DNA of 35,580 bases from an uncultured Bacilli bacterium (lineage in GTDB: Bacteria; Bacillota_I; Bacilli_A; RF39; UBA660): NCBI GenBank assembly GCA_947588765.1, contig CANPZG010000012.1:1-35580 (forward strand), read 5' to 3'. Position numbers and translations under genes: made by a program. Below, one piece after another: positions 8,537 through 16,010 of this stretch (position 1 is its first letter; every line of letters starts with the position of its first letter). The notes under the pieces were generated by a model. The model saw only the letters and a list, made by a program, of their open reading frames with translations, had not been told where the DNA came from and ran no database searches.

Positions 8537-9798
8537 TCGTGATGACCTCCAATTTTTTTATTTCTATCTATAGCTGTTGAATCGGGAAGTAAACTAGAAG
8601 CTTTAAGAATACTATTTTTGCCATATTTATTTTTAATTTCATCAATCGTAGTATTAACTTTTTCTTCCTCTTCCATTTTTTCTAAATCATTAAATAAATC
8701 TAATTGAATACCAGTTTTATTTTTTAAGCCTCCACAAGAAATACTTACTTTTCTGATGGGTAAAAATTCATAATATCGGTCAAAAATGATATCACAATAA
8801 CGATTTATTTCTAAAGGAGAGTCGGTTGGAGCATCAAGTTTCGTAGAATGATAAAAACCACCACCAATATTCTTAGAATAACCGATGCCTAAACCAATAA
8901 TGGTAGTTTGTTTTTTATTTTGACGTAAGCGTCTAGCGAGTAACTCAACCATTTCCGTGATAATTAATTTAATATTATTTTCATTATAATCTTTAAATAA
9001 TACTTGGGAATGACTAAAAGATTTATCTTTAGGTAGTTCTTTATAGTCATTAATTCTACTTAAATCTATCCCATTCGCGTGATTCCATAGTTCGGTTCCC
9101 ATGACGCCAAATTTGTCTTTTAATTTATTTCTTTCATAATTAGCTAAATCACCAATTGTATAGATATTTAAAGTATTTAAATTTTTTTCCATTCTCTTAC
9201 CAATTCCCCACATTTTAGATAAAGGGGTAATAGGCCATAATTTTGTAGCAATATCTTCATAAGTCCATTTTGCAATGCCATTTTTATATTTTTTAGCTTC
9301 GGTATCCATCGCTACTTTAGCTAGTAACATATTAGGTCCAATCCCGCAGTTGGCTGTTAGTCCGGTCTTTTTATAGATAGTTTTAAGAATTTCTTCGGCT
9401 AGCTCATAATCACTTTTTTTATAAAGTTTTAAATAATCAGTAACATCAAGAAAACATTCATCAATGGAATAAATATGTAAATCTTCTTCAGAAATATAAT
9501 CTAAATAAATATTGACAACTTCCTTACTTTTAGCTAAATATAATTTCATTCGTGGAGGTACAATCGTATATTTAATGTTACTCGGAATATCATATAATCT
9601 AGTTCGGGAGGCAATTCCTTTCTTTTTTAAAAAAGGAGTGATGGCTAAAGTAATTGCTCCATTACCTTGAGTTTTATTAGCCACTACCAAAGGAACAGAA
9701 AAAGGATCTAATCCTCGTTCTACGCATTCGCAGGCAGCAAAGAAACTTTTTAAATCAATGCAAAGAATATTTCTTTTGGGATATAATTCTTTTTCCAT
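8533..9798 (-). CDS. Y-family DNA polymerase, UvrX/UmuC-like
   Basis: This 421-residue protein is a translesion DNA polymerase of the UmuC/UvrX branch. The first catalytic motif is CIDLKSFFAACE (D15) and the second is YSIDECFLDVT (D114, E115). The steric-gate region is SFFAACE. A helix-hairpin-helix-like segment (PLSKMWGIGKRMEKNLNTLNIYTIGDLA) covers the thumb, and the little-finger region follows (KDKSFSHSQVLF). Length is normal. The start is supported by GGAGG 7 nt before the ATG and by a consensus promoter upstream. It forms a two-gene operon with the YolD-like gene. An SOS-box-like dyad in the promoter suggests damage induction. I give no gene symbol because dinB, uvrX and umuC usage differs between lineages. 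Confidence 0.92.
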   Translation of the reverse strand: MEKELYPKRNILCIDLKSFFAACECVERGLDPFSVPLVVANKTQGNGAITLAITPFLKKKGIASRTRLYDIPSNIKYTIVPPRMKLYLAKSKEVVNIYLDYISEEDLHIYSIDECFLDVTDYLKLYKKSDYELAEEILKTIYKKTGLTANCGIGPNMLLAKVAMDTEAKKYKNGIAKWTYEDIATKLWPITPLSKMWGIGKRMEKNLNTLNIYTIGDLANYERNKLKDKFGVMGTELWNHANGIDLSRINDYKELPKDKSFSHSQVLFKDYNENNIKLIITEMVELLARRLRQNKKQTTIIGLGIGYSKNIGGGFYHSTKLDAPTDSPLEINRYCDIIFDRYYEFLPIRKVSISCGGLKNKTGIQLDLFNDLEKMEEEEKVNTTIDEIKNKYGKNSILKASSLLPDSTAIDRNKKIGGHHE

Positions 9799-9809
9799 AA
9801 TTTTCCTCC

Positions 9810-9856
9810 AAACATTTGTTTAAATATATTATAGTTCATAAAGCTAAATAAAACAA
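9810..9856 (-). promoter_or_regulatory. Promoter with LexA-box-like dyad for the UvrX/YolD operon
   Basis: On the minus strand there is TTGTTT (9856-9851), a 17-nt spacer and TATAAT (9833-9828). Immediately downstream, over the expected start point, lies AAACATTTGTTT (9810-9821 on the plus strand), a dyad of the form AAAC-N4-GTTT. It differs from the Bacillus-type LexA box core GAAC-N4-GTTC only at the two outer bases. The promoter is convincing. LexA control is inference from position and from the operon's function. Confidence 0.55.
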
Positions 9857-9887
9857 TTATTAATATTGGGAAATTTTTACCAAATAC

Positions 9888-9915
9888 TTGCAAATATCGA
9901 AAAATATGGTATTAT
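9888..9915 (+). promoter_or_regulatory. Promoter of the 1179-residue repeat protein
   Basis: TTGCAA (9888-9893), a 16-nt spacer and TATTAT (9910-9915) place the start point near 9922. This rules out translation starts upstream of about 9925 and supports the ATG at 9942, preceded by AAGGGGGA. Confidence 0.6.
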
Positions 9916-9941
9916 ATACGCCAAGGGGGATTTTGGTTATT

Positions 9942-12900
9942 ATGGAATATGAGTATTTGCCAACCTATTTAAATAGCGATACGGAAACAATTGCTAATTT
10001 TATGGTAAGAATGCCGAAACAATATCAAAATCTTGCAATAAAATTATATGGTCCTAACTATACAAACAAAATAAATAAAAATAATTTAAGTGGAATAGAA
10101 AAATTAAGTTTTATTTCTGTTTTAAAGTCTATAAAAAAGTATTTTCAAGAAAAAGACTATTATATTTGGGATATGATTGGTTGTTCGAAAAAAGAATTTG
10201 CGAGTTTAATTAAAACAATTAATCCTAAATCTTATTATTATGCTGTTTTAGTTAAAACTTGTTCTCCAAAATTAACGCGTTTACCTAATTTAAGTAAATT
10301 AAATAATAGTGAATTAGGAGCTTTTAATGAAGTTATAAGAACATTACAAAGTAATTATCAAAAATTGATTTCTGATGAAGACAAAGAAGAAAATATTGGT
10401 GGAACACTTCAAGAAATATTAGATTGTTCCACTCCTGAATTAGAATTATTTAAAAGTGCTTTAAATGTAGCTGAAGCTGAAGTACGACGCGTATTTATGA
10501 TTATCTTTGGACCAAAATTAAACCATAAATGTAATTTATTTAATTTAACTGATGAACAATTAAAAATATATTATCGGTGGCTTGAAATTGGTAAATCATC
10601 AATTAATGATGTAAGAACTAAAGAAAAAGTTGAAGAAACTTCAAAGCCAAGAAAACCTCGTGAAAGAAAACCCAAGGTTAAAAAAGAAATAAAGAAATAT
10701 TTATATGAACAAGCTGAATGTAGCAGGGAAGAATTACAAATAGTTTTAGACAGTGGCTTTTTAAATAAAGAAGATAAATCATATCAAGAATTAACGAGAG
10801 TATATGGTCTTTCTTTGGATGAAGAATTAAAAGTCACGGAAGAAGAAATAAATAAGTCTTTATTTACTCAGGGCATTAACAAAATAAAAAAATTAAAGTC
10901 AGCAATTATTGATAATAAAATGTTACCCGAACATAAAATAGTAGTACCTAAAAGAGAAAGAAGAAATAGTAATAATTATTTATATGAGACTGTTGGTTGC
11001 TCTTTAGAGGAATATAAAATTTTATTAAAGACTCTTGATCCTAATGCTAAATATTATGAAATATTAAAAAAATTATATGGACCTAATTTATTAGAAAGAA
11101 AAAAGAGTTATTATTTTACGAGGGATGATAAAGAATTTTATGATTATGCGAAAAAAGCTTTAAAGAAAACTTATCATGAAGTTTTTCTTAAAAATGTTCC
11201 TCTACGAAAATACTTAAAAGCTAATTATTATTTATATGAATATTTAGATATACCTAAAGAAAGATTAATTGAATTAACGACTAGTGTTTATTTTGATGAA
11301 AGTACTAAATATTATCAATTATTCCAAGAATTATTTGGTTTGAATTTTTGTGAAATAATAGATTATGATAGATATAATAAAATGGATACTAATGAATATT
11401 GGACTTTTAAACATACTATTAGAAATTTAGATAAATTATATCAAAGCATATATATTGATAAAAAGATGAGTTTGGATGATGGTATTAAACAAAATTATCA
11501 TAATTCTCGTTATTTATATGAAATGGTTGATTGTTCTTATGAAACTTTAATGATTGTAATTAATAGTAACTATTTTAATAAAGATAAATACTTAAAAGCT
11601 CTTCAAAGTGAATTTGGCGAAAACTTAGACCAAGTTCAAGTAAAACAAAGTAGTAATGAAAGAGTAAATATAAGAGATATTTTAAAGCGAATTAGAAATA
11701 TTTTAGATGATGTTAATGCCGGTAAAAAAGAATTAACTAAACCAGAATATCTCTGGGAAAAAGTAAATATTCCTAAAGATGAATTAGATATTATCTTAAA
11801 TAGTGATTATATTAATAAAAAAGCTAAGTATTATCGATCTTTACAAGAAGGATTTGGTTACTCTTTAGACCAAGCATTTAATCCTTTTAATGTTAAAGAT
11901 AAAAATGCTTTATATACAGCTTTAGATAGATTAAATAAATTATATCAAGAAATATTTGTTGCTAAGACTTTAACTTTAAATGATATTGAAAGAAAGAAAA
12001 AGATGTCTAATACTAATATTTATCTATGGGATATTATTGGTTGTACGCAAGCTAAACTAGAAGAAATGGTTAATAGCGAGTATTATTCTAAAAAAACTGC
12101 TTATGCTGCTTCTTTACAAAAAGTTTTTGGCCCTAATTTAGATCAAGTAAGAAATAAAGAAGGATTAACTTTAGAAGAAGATAATGCTTATCAAATGGGT
12201 ATTGAAAGATTAAATAAAATTTATCATAATAGAGCTTCGACTGTTCCGAAAGATACTAAATTACATGAAAGAGTAGGTTGTACCTATGAAGAACTACTAG
12301 AACTAATAAACTGTAATCGTTTTCAAAAAGATAAAAAGGCATATAATGCTTTAAAGAAAGCTTGTGGAGAAAACTTTGACCAAGTAATTTGTATCAAAGG
12401 ATTATTAAAAAGTGAAAAAATGGCTGTTTATAATGGCATTAGATTTTTAAAGAAGTTAAATGAACGAAGAAAATCAAGTAATTATTCTTTAAATAAAGAA
12501 AAGCCTTATCTTTGGGAAATGATTGAATGTGAACCAAACGAATTATACTTAGTAATGCCTAAAATAAAACCAGAATCTAAAAGAGAAATAATCATGAAGC
12601 AAATGTTTGGGGAAAACTTAGATGAAAGAAGAAAAGATGTACCTGAAAATTTAAGTATGAATGCTTATGCACTAATAGCGGATTTAAAAGAATACTATCA
12701 AGTTTTAAAAACTTTTAGAGATGAAAAGCTAGAAATCCATGACTATTTAAATTGCCGTAAGGAAGATGCCCAAAGTATTTTGGAAGTATTAGATTATGAT
12801 TATCATAATTATTATGCAATATTAGTTAAAGCAACAAATAACTTTACTAGTTATGTGGATATTAATTTACTTAATCCAGATGAAAAACTAGAATTAAGAA

Positions 12901-13481
12901 ATATCATGAATTTATTAAAAAGAAGATTAGTAAATTTACAAGAAGAAAAACAAGAAAATAATATTTATGTTGGATTATGTTTAAATGAAATAATTGGTTG
13001 TGAAAAAGAAAAACTACCATTGCTAATGGAAAACTTAAGTACCGGAGAAGCTAATATTATTATGTTAGTATTTGGTTATAAATTAGATTTAACTTATCAA
13101 TTTCATGGCTTAAATAAAAACCACAAGAAGAGATTAAATGATGCTTTAATTAAATTACAAGAAATATATTTAAATAGCATTAAGACTTGCGAATGTGAAT
13201 TACTTTTGCCGGATGGTGTTACTTTAAGTAAGAAATTAAAAGTGTTAATTAGTAATTTAGCTACTCCATATAACACAATAGCCACTAGTTTAGTAATAGG
13301 GGAAGATTTAGAGACTATATCTAAATATTTAAATATGGACAAATTAGAAATAATTAAAATAAGTAGAATATTATATAATTGGTTAAGTAATATAAATGAA
13401 ATACATAGAATTCAAGAAAATAAGACTTTAGAAGATAGTGAATATGTTTTAAAATTACTTGCACAACCTAGTAAAAAGTGA
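9942..13481 (+). CDS. Large protein of about 13 related helical units, function unknown
   Basis: This 1179-residue protein is not one I recognise. It is built of a recurring unit of about 75-100 residues. Each unit opens with a motif like YLWEMIECxxxEL (YIWDMIGCSKKEF, YLYEQAECSREEL, YLYETVGCSLEEY, YLYEMVDCSYETL, YLWDIIGCTQAKL, KLHERVGCTYEEL, CLNEIIGCEKEKL). It continues with a helix containing Tyr/Leu, then an xFGxNLDQ-type turn (YGPNLLE, FGENLDQ, FGYSLDQ, FGPNLDQ, FGENLDE), and closes with a helix ending near LNKLYQ. I count 13 units, the first and last two degenerate. No signal peptide or membrane segment is seen, and Lys/Glu-rich helices suggest a cytoplasmic scaffold or nucleic-acid binder. 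The C-terminus (about 1085-1150, LETISKYLNMDKLEIIKISR) could be a helix-turn-helix. The ATG at 9942 is chosen because in-frame codons further upstream lie inside the promoter. It has its own promoter, and its end carries the thrS promoter. Confidence 0.8.
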   Translation: MEYEYLPTYLNSDTETIANFMVRMPKQYQNLAIKLYGPNYTNKINKNNLSGIEKLSFISVLKSIKKYFQEKDYYIWDMIGCSKKEFASLIKTINPKSYYYAVLVKTCSPKLTRLPNLSKLNNSELGAFNEVIRTLQSNYQKLISDEDKEENIGGTLQEILDCSTPELELFKSALNVAEAEVRRVFMIIFGPKLNHKCNLFNLTDEQLKIYYRWLEIGKSSINDVRTKEKVEETSKPRKPRERKPKVKKEIKKYLYEQAECSREELQIVLDSGFLNKEDKSYQELTRVYGLSLDEELKVTEEEINKSLFTQGINKIKKLKSAIIDNKMLPEHKIVVPKRERRNSNNYLYETVGCSLEEYKILLKTLDPNAKYYEILKKLYGPNLLERKKSYYFTRDDKEFYDYAKKALKKTYHEVFLKNVPLRKYLKANYYLYEYLDIPKERLIELTTSVYFDESTKYYQLFQELFGLNFCEIIDYDRYNKMDTNEYWTFKHTIRNLDKLYQSIYIDKKMSLDDGIKQNYHNSRYLYEMVDCSYETLMIVINSNYFNKDKYLKALQSEFGENLDQVQVKQSSNERVNIRDILKRIRNILDDVNAGKKELTKPEYLWEKVNIPKDELDIILNSDYINKKAKYYRSLQEGFGYSLDQAFNPFNVKDKNALYTALDRLNKLYQEIFVAKTLTLNDIERKKKMSNTNIYLWDIIGCTQAKLEEMVNSEYYSKKTAYAASLQKVFGPNLDQVRNKEGLTLEEDNAYQMGIERLNKIYHNRASTVPKDTKLHERVGCTYEELLELINCNRFQKDKKAYNALKKACGENFDQVICIKGLLKSEKMAVYNGIRFLKKLNERRKSSNYSLNKEKPYLWEMIECEPNELYLVMPKIKPESKREIIMKQMFGENLDERRKDVPENLSMNAYALIADLKEYYQVLKTFRDEKLEIHDYLNCRKEDAQSILEVLDYDYHNYYAILVKATNNFTSYVDINLLNPDEKLELRNIMNLLKRRLVNLQEEKQENNIYVGLCLNEIIGCEKEKLPLLMENLSTGEANIIMLVFGYKLDLTYQFHGLNKNHKKRLNDALIKLQEIYLNSIKTCECELLLPDGVTLSKKLKVLISNLATPYNTIATSLVIGEDLETISKYLNMDKLEIIKISRILYNWLSNINEIHRIQENKTLEDSEYVLKLLAQPSKK

Positions 13482-13487
13482 TAGAAT
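13459..13487 (+). promoter_or_regulatory. Promoter of the T-box/thrS operon
   Basis: TTGCAC (13459-13464), a 17-nt spacer and TAGAAT (13482-13487). The -35 lies inside the last codons of the upstream gene. The predicted start near 13494 fits the start of the T-box leader. Confidence 0.6.
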
Positions 13488-13490
13488 TTA

Positions 13491-13690
13491 ATTAAATCGA
13501 TGAGGAAAGATACGATTTTAACTTGGAGTTTAAAGAGAGTTAGTGGTTGGTGGAAACTAATAAAAAGAGTTAAAGTTACTACTTTCTAAGAGGATTAATA
13601 AATCCCGGTTCATAGCCGTTATCTAAATTAAGTGAAAAGAAGGATGGTACCGCATTATTTGCTCCTGTAAATAATGTGGTATTTTTTTAT
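13491..13690 (+). promoter_or_regulatory. T-box leader (tRNA-Thr-sensing riboswitch)
   Basis: The leader carries the T-box sequence AAGGATGGTACCGCA (about 13640-13654), close to the consensus AGGGTGGNACCGCG. It is followed by a strong terminator whose 5' arm overlaps the T-box, as required for the alternative antiterminator. The upstream half has Stem I features (GATGAGGAAAGA at the start, a GGTGGAAAC element) and a small GGATT/AATCC hairpin (13592-13605). Tandem ACT Thr codons at 13578-13583 are the likely specifier. Uncharged tRNA-Thr would stabilise the antiterminator and turn on the HD gene and thrS. The T-box call is firm. The exact specifier pairing needs folding. Confidence 0.92.
13649..13690 (+). 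terminator. Regulated terminator of the T-box leader
   Basis: ACCGCATTATTT (13649-13660) pairs with AAATAATGTGGT (13669-13680) with one G-U pair, across an 8-nt loop. A T-run follows. The 5' arm includes the ACCGC of the T-box sequence, so terminator and antiterminator are mutually exclusive. Confidence 0.9.
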
Positions 13691-13704
13691 AAGGAGGAAT
13701 TGTT

Positions 13705-14244
13705 TTGAAATTAACAGAAGAAGAAAGAAAGACATTGCAGCAATATTTTACTAAAGAAGAAATAGATGGATTGATTGCTAATGATGATTTATATAATAAA
13801 TGTGAAACTTTAGTCGAAAGATTATTTAAGGAAAGACGTGATAAAGCTAATGAACCATATATTGGCCATTTACAAAGAGTTAGTGCAAAACTTTATTCTT
13901 TAGAAGAAAAATGTGCAGGTCTTTTACATGACACATTAGAAGATATCCCGGGTATGACTCCTCAAATATTAAGTTATTTAGGAATACCTAATGAAGTAAT
14001 TAAAATGGTTATGTTAGTAACTAAAAGTGGAAACTTAACCTATGAAGAAGAAATATATAAAATAATTTTAAGTCAAAATTATGGCGCAATGAGATTAAAG
14101 ATTGCTGATATAAAAGATAATTCAGATCCTAAAAGATTAAGTAAATTAGATGAGGCAACCAAAGAAAGGTTAACTAATAAATATAGAGAACCAAAGAAAA
14201 TATTAGAAAGAACAATGGAAGAAAGAGGTAAGGAAAATGATTAA
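13705..14244 (+). CDS. HD-domain protein (RelA/SpoT hydrolase-like fold)
   Basis: This 179-residue protein has the metal-dependent HD phosphohydrolase pattern of the RelA/SpoT group. H55 is in PYIGHLQRVS, the HD pair H75-D76 is in CAGLLHDTLED, and a distal Asp is in RLKIADIKDNSD. There is no synthetase or TGS domain, so it resembles small stand-alone HD proteins that hydrolyse nucleotides. Its substrate is not known from the sequence. The start is TTG at 13705, supported by AAGGAGGAA 7 nt upstream. It is the first gene after the Thr T-box and overlaps thrS by 8 nt, so it should be induced with thrS on threonine starvation. A link to (p)ppGpp breakdown is tempting but is inference. Confidence 0.8.
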   Translation: MKLTEEERKTLQQYFTKEEIDGLIANDDLYNKCETLVERLFKERRDKANEPYIGHLQRVSAKLYSLEEKCAGLLHDTLEDIPGMTPQILSYLGIPNEVIKMVMLVTKSGNLTYEEEIYKIILSQNYGAMRLKIADIKDNSDPKRLSKLDEATKERLTNKYREPKKILERTMEERGKEND

Positions 14245-15988
14245 TATTAAAGAAAATGAAAAATTAAGTGTAATGAACCATTCTTGTGCTCATTTACTAG
14301 CCCAAGCTGTAAAGCATTTATATCCCGATGCTAAATTTTGGGTTGGACCAGTAATAGAAGAAGGTTTTTATTATGACATTGATTTGAATGGTAAAACTTT
14401 AACGATGGAAGATTTAGAGCCAATTGAAAAAGAAATGAAAAAATTAGTTAAGGATGGCAAAAGAATTTTTCGTGAAGAATTAAGTAGAGAAGAAGCTTTA
14501 GAAAAATTTAAAGATGACCCTTATAAAATTGATTTAATCAATAATATGAGTGATGATACGGTTATTAGTTGTTATACGCAAGGGGATTTCACGGATCTAT
14601 GTCGTGGACCACATGTTGAAAGTGTTAAGGAACTAAAGAACTTTAAGTTATTAAAAGTAAGTGGGGCTTATTGGAAAAATGATGCAAAAAATCATATGTT
14701 ACAAAGAATATATGGTATTTGTTTTGATAGTCCTGAAGCTCTAGAAGAACATCTAAAAGCCTTAGAAGAAGCAAAAGAAAGAGATCATCGAAAGATTGGT
14801 AAAGATTTAGATATCTTTATGACTCATGATTTAGTAGGTAAAGGCTTGCCTATGTATTTACCTAATGGTTATATCATTTGGGAAGAACTAGAAAACTATA
14901 TCAAGGGAAAAGAAAAGAAGCTAGGTTATAAACATGTTTTAACGCCACCTTTAGGTAATGTCGAACTATATAAAACATCAGGTCACTGGGAACATTATCA
15001 AGAAAATATGTTTCCTAAAATGGAAGTTGAAGGCGAAGAATTTGTTTTAAGACCAATGAATTGTCCTCATCATATGATGATTTACGCTAATGATATCCAT
15101 TCTTATCGTGATCTACCAATAAGAATCGGTGAAATTGCCAGAGATTGTCGTTTTGAAGCCAGTGGTGCTTTAAAAGGTATTGAAAGAGTTAGAACATTTT
15201 GTCAAAATGATGCGCACATATTTGTAACACCAGAACAAATTAAAGATGAATTTTCGCAAGTTGTTAATCTAATTCTAGACGTTTATAAAGAATTAAATAT
15301 CACCGATTATCGTTTTGAATTATCTTTAAGAGATAAAAATGATAAAGTAAAATATCATCCTGATGATGAAATGTGGAACAATGCTGAAGATACTTTAAGA
15401 AAAGTATTAAATGATTTAGGTATTGAATATATTGAAAAAATTGGTGAAGCAGCCTTCTATGGCCCAAAATTAGATGTTCAAGTTAAACCAGCTGTGGGAG
15501 TAGAATATACTTTATCAACTTGCCAACTTGATTTCTGTTTACCTGCTAAATTTAATTTATCTTATATTGATAAAGATGGTAATAAGAAAACTCCTGTGGT
15601 ATTACATCGCGCAATATTTGGTAGTATTGATCGTTTCATGGCTTATTATCTAGAAGAAACTAAAGGCGTATTACCTTTATGGCTTGCACCAGTTCAAGTT
15701 AATATTATTCCAGTTAATAATGAATATCATTTAGAATATGCCAAAAAAGTTCAAGAAGAGTTGGATAAATTAAATTATCGTACAAAGTTAGATGATCGAG
15801 AAGAAAAACTGGGCTATAAAATGCGTGAAAGTGTAATTAAGAAAATCCCTTTTGCTGTAATAATCGGTCAAAAAGAAGTGGATTCTAAGACTATAAGTTA
15901 TCGGAAATATGGTAGTGAAGAAACATTTAATCTATCAATGCCAGAATTTATTAATTATCTGAATGAATTAAAAGCAAACAAAAAGTAA
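14237..15988 (+). CDS. thrS: Threonyl-tRNA synthetase (without N-terminal TGS domain)
   Basis: ThrRS charges tRNA-Thr in the cytoplasm. The 583 residues are about 60 short of the usual 640. The missing part is the N-terminal TGS domain, since the sequence begins directly with the editing domain. Editing-site residues are present: HSCAH (H15, H19) and CRGPH (C122, H126). The class II core has RPMNCPHH (zinc-binding C276), the GEIARDCRFEASGAL/RVRTFCQNDAHIF motif 2 region, YGPKLDVQVK, and LHRAIFGSIDRF motif 3. The anticodon-binding domain starts near PLWLAPVQVNIIPV. Translation starts inside the preceding HD gene (8-nt overlap), and the stop is followed by a bidirectional terminator. Control is by the upstream T-box. 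No start further upstream could restore a TGS domain, because the HD gene occupies that DNA in another frame. Confidence 0.97.
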   Translation: MINIKENEKLSVMNHSCAHLLAQAVKHLYPDAKFWVGPVIEEGFYYDIDLNGKTLTMEDLEPIEKEMKKLVKDGKRIFREELSREEALEKFKDDPYKIDLINNMSDDTVISCYTQGDFTDLCRGPHVESVKELKNFKLLKVSGAYWKNDAKNHMLQRIYGICFDSPEALEEHLKALEEAKERDHRKIGKDLDIFMTHDLVGKGLPMYLPNGYIIWEELENYIKGKEKKLGYKHVLTPPLGNVELYKTSGHWEHYQENMFPKMEVEGEEFVLRPMNCPHHMMIYANDIHSYRDLPIRIGEIARDCRFEASGALKGIERVRTFCQNDAHIFVTPEQIKDEFSQVVNLILDVYKELNITDYRFELSLRDKNDKVKYHPDDEMWNNAEDTLRKVLNDLGIEYIEKIGEAAFYGPKLDVQVKPAVGVEYTLSTCQLDFCLPAKFNLSYIDKDGNKKTPVVLHRAIFGSIDRFMAYYLEETKGVLPLWLAPVQVNIIPVNNEYHLEYAKKVQEELDKLNYRTKLDDREEKLGYKMRESVIKKIPFAVIIGQKEVDSKTISYRKYGSEETFNLSMPEFINYLNELKANKK

Positions 15989-16010
15989 TGAATTGTAGCA
16001 TTACTTTTTT
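15981..16010. terminator. Bidirectional terminator between thrS and the wall-anchored protein gene
   Basis: AAAAGTAATG (15981-15990) / CATTACTTTT (15999-16008), a perfect 10-bp stem with an 8-nt loop and T-runs on both strands, lies between converging genes. Confidence 0.8.

Noticed and set aside
9888-9941. Longer start (TTG at 9888 or ATG at 9906) for the 1179-residue protein
   Set aside because: Both lie within the predicted promoter, upstream of the expected transcript start; AAGGGGGA precedes the ATG at 9942.
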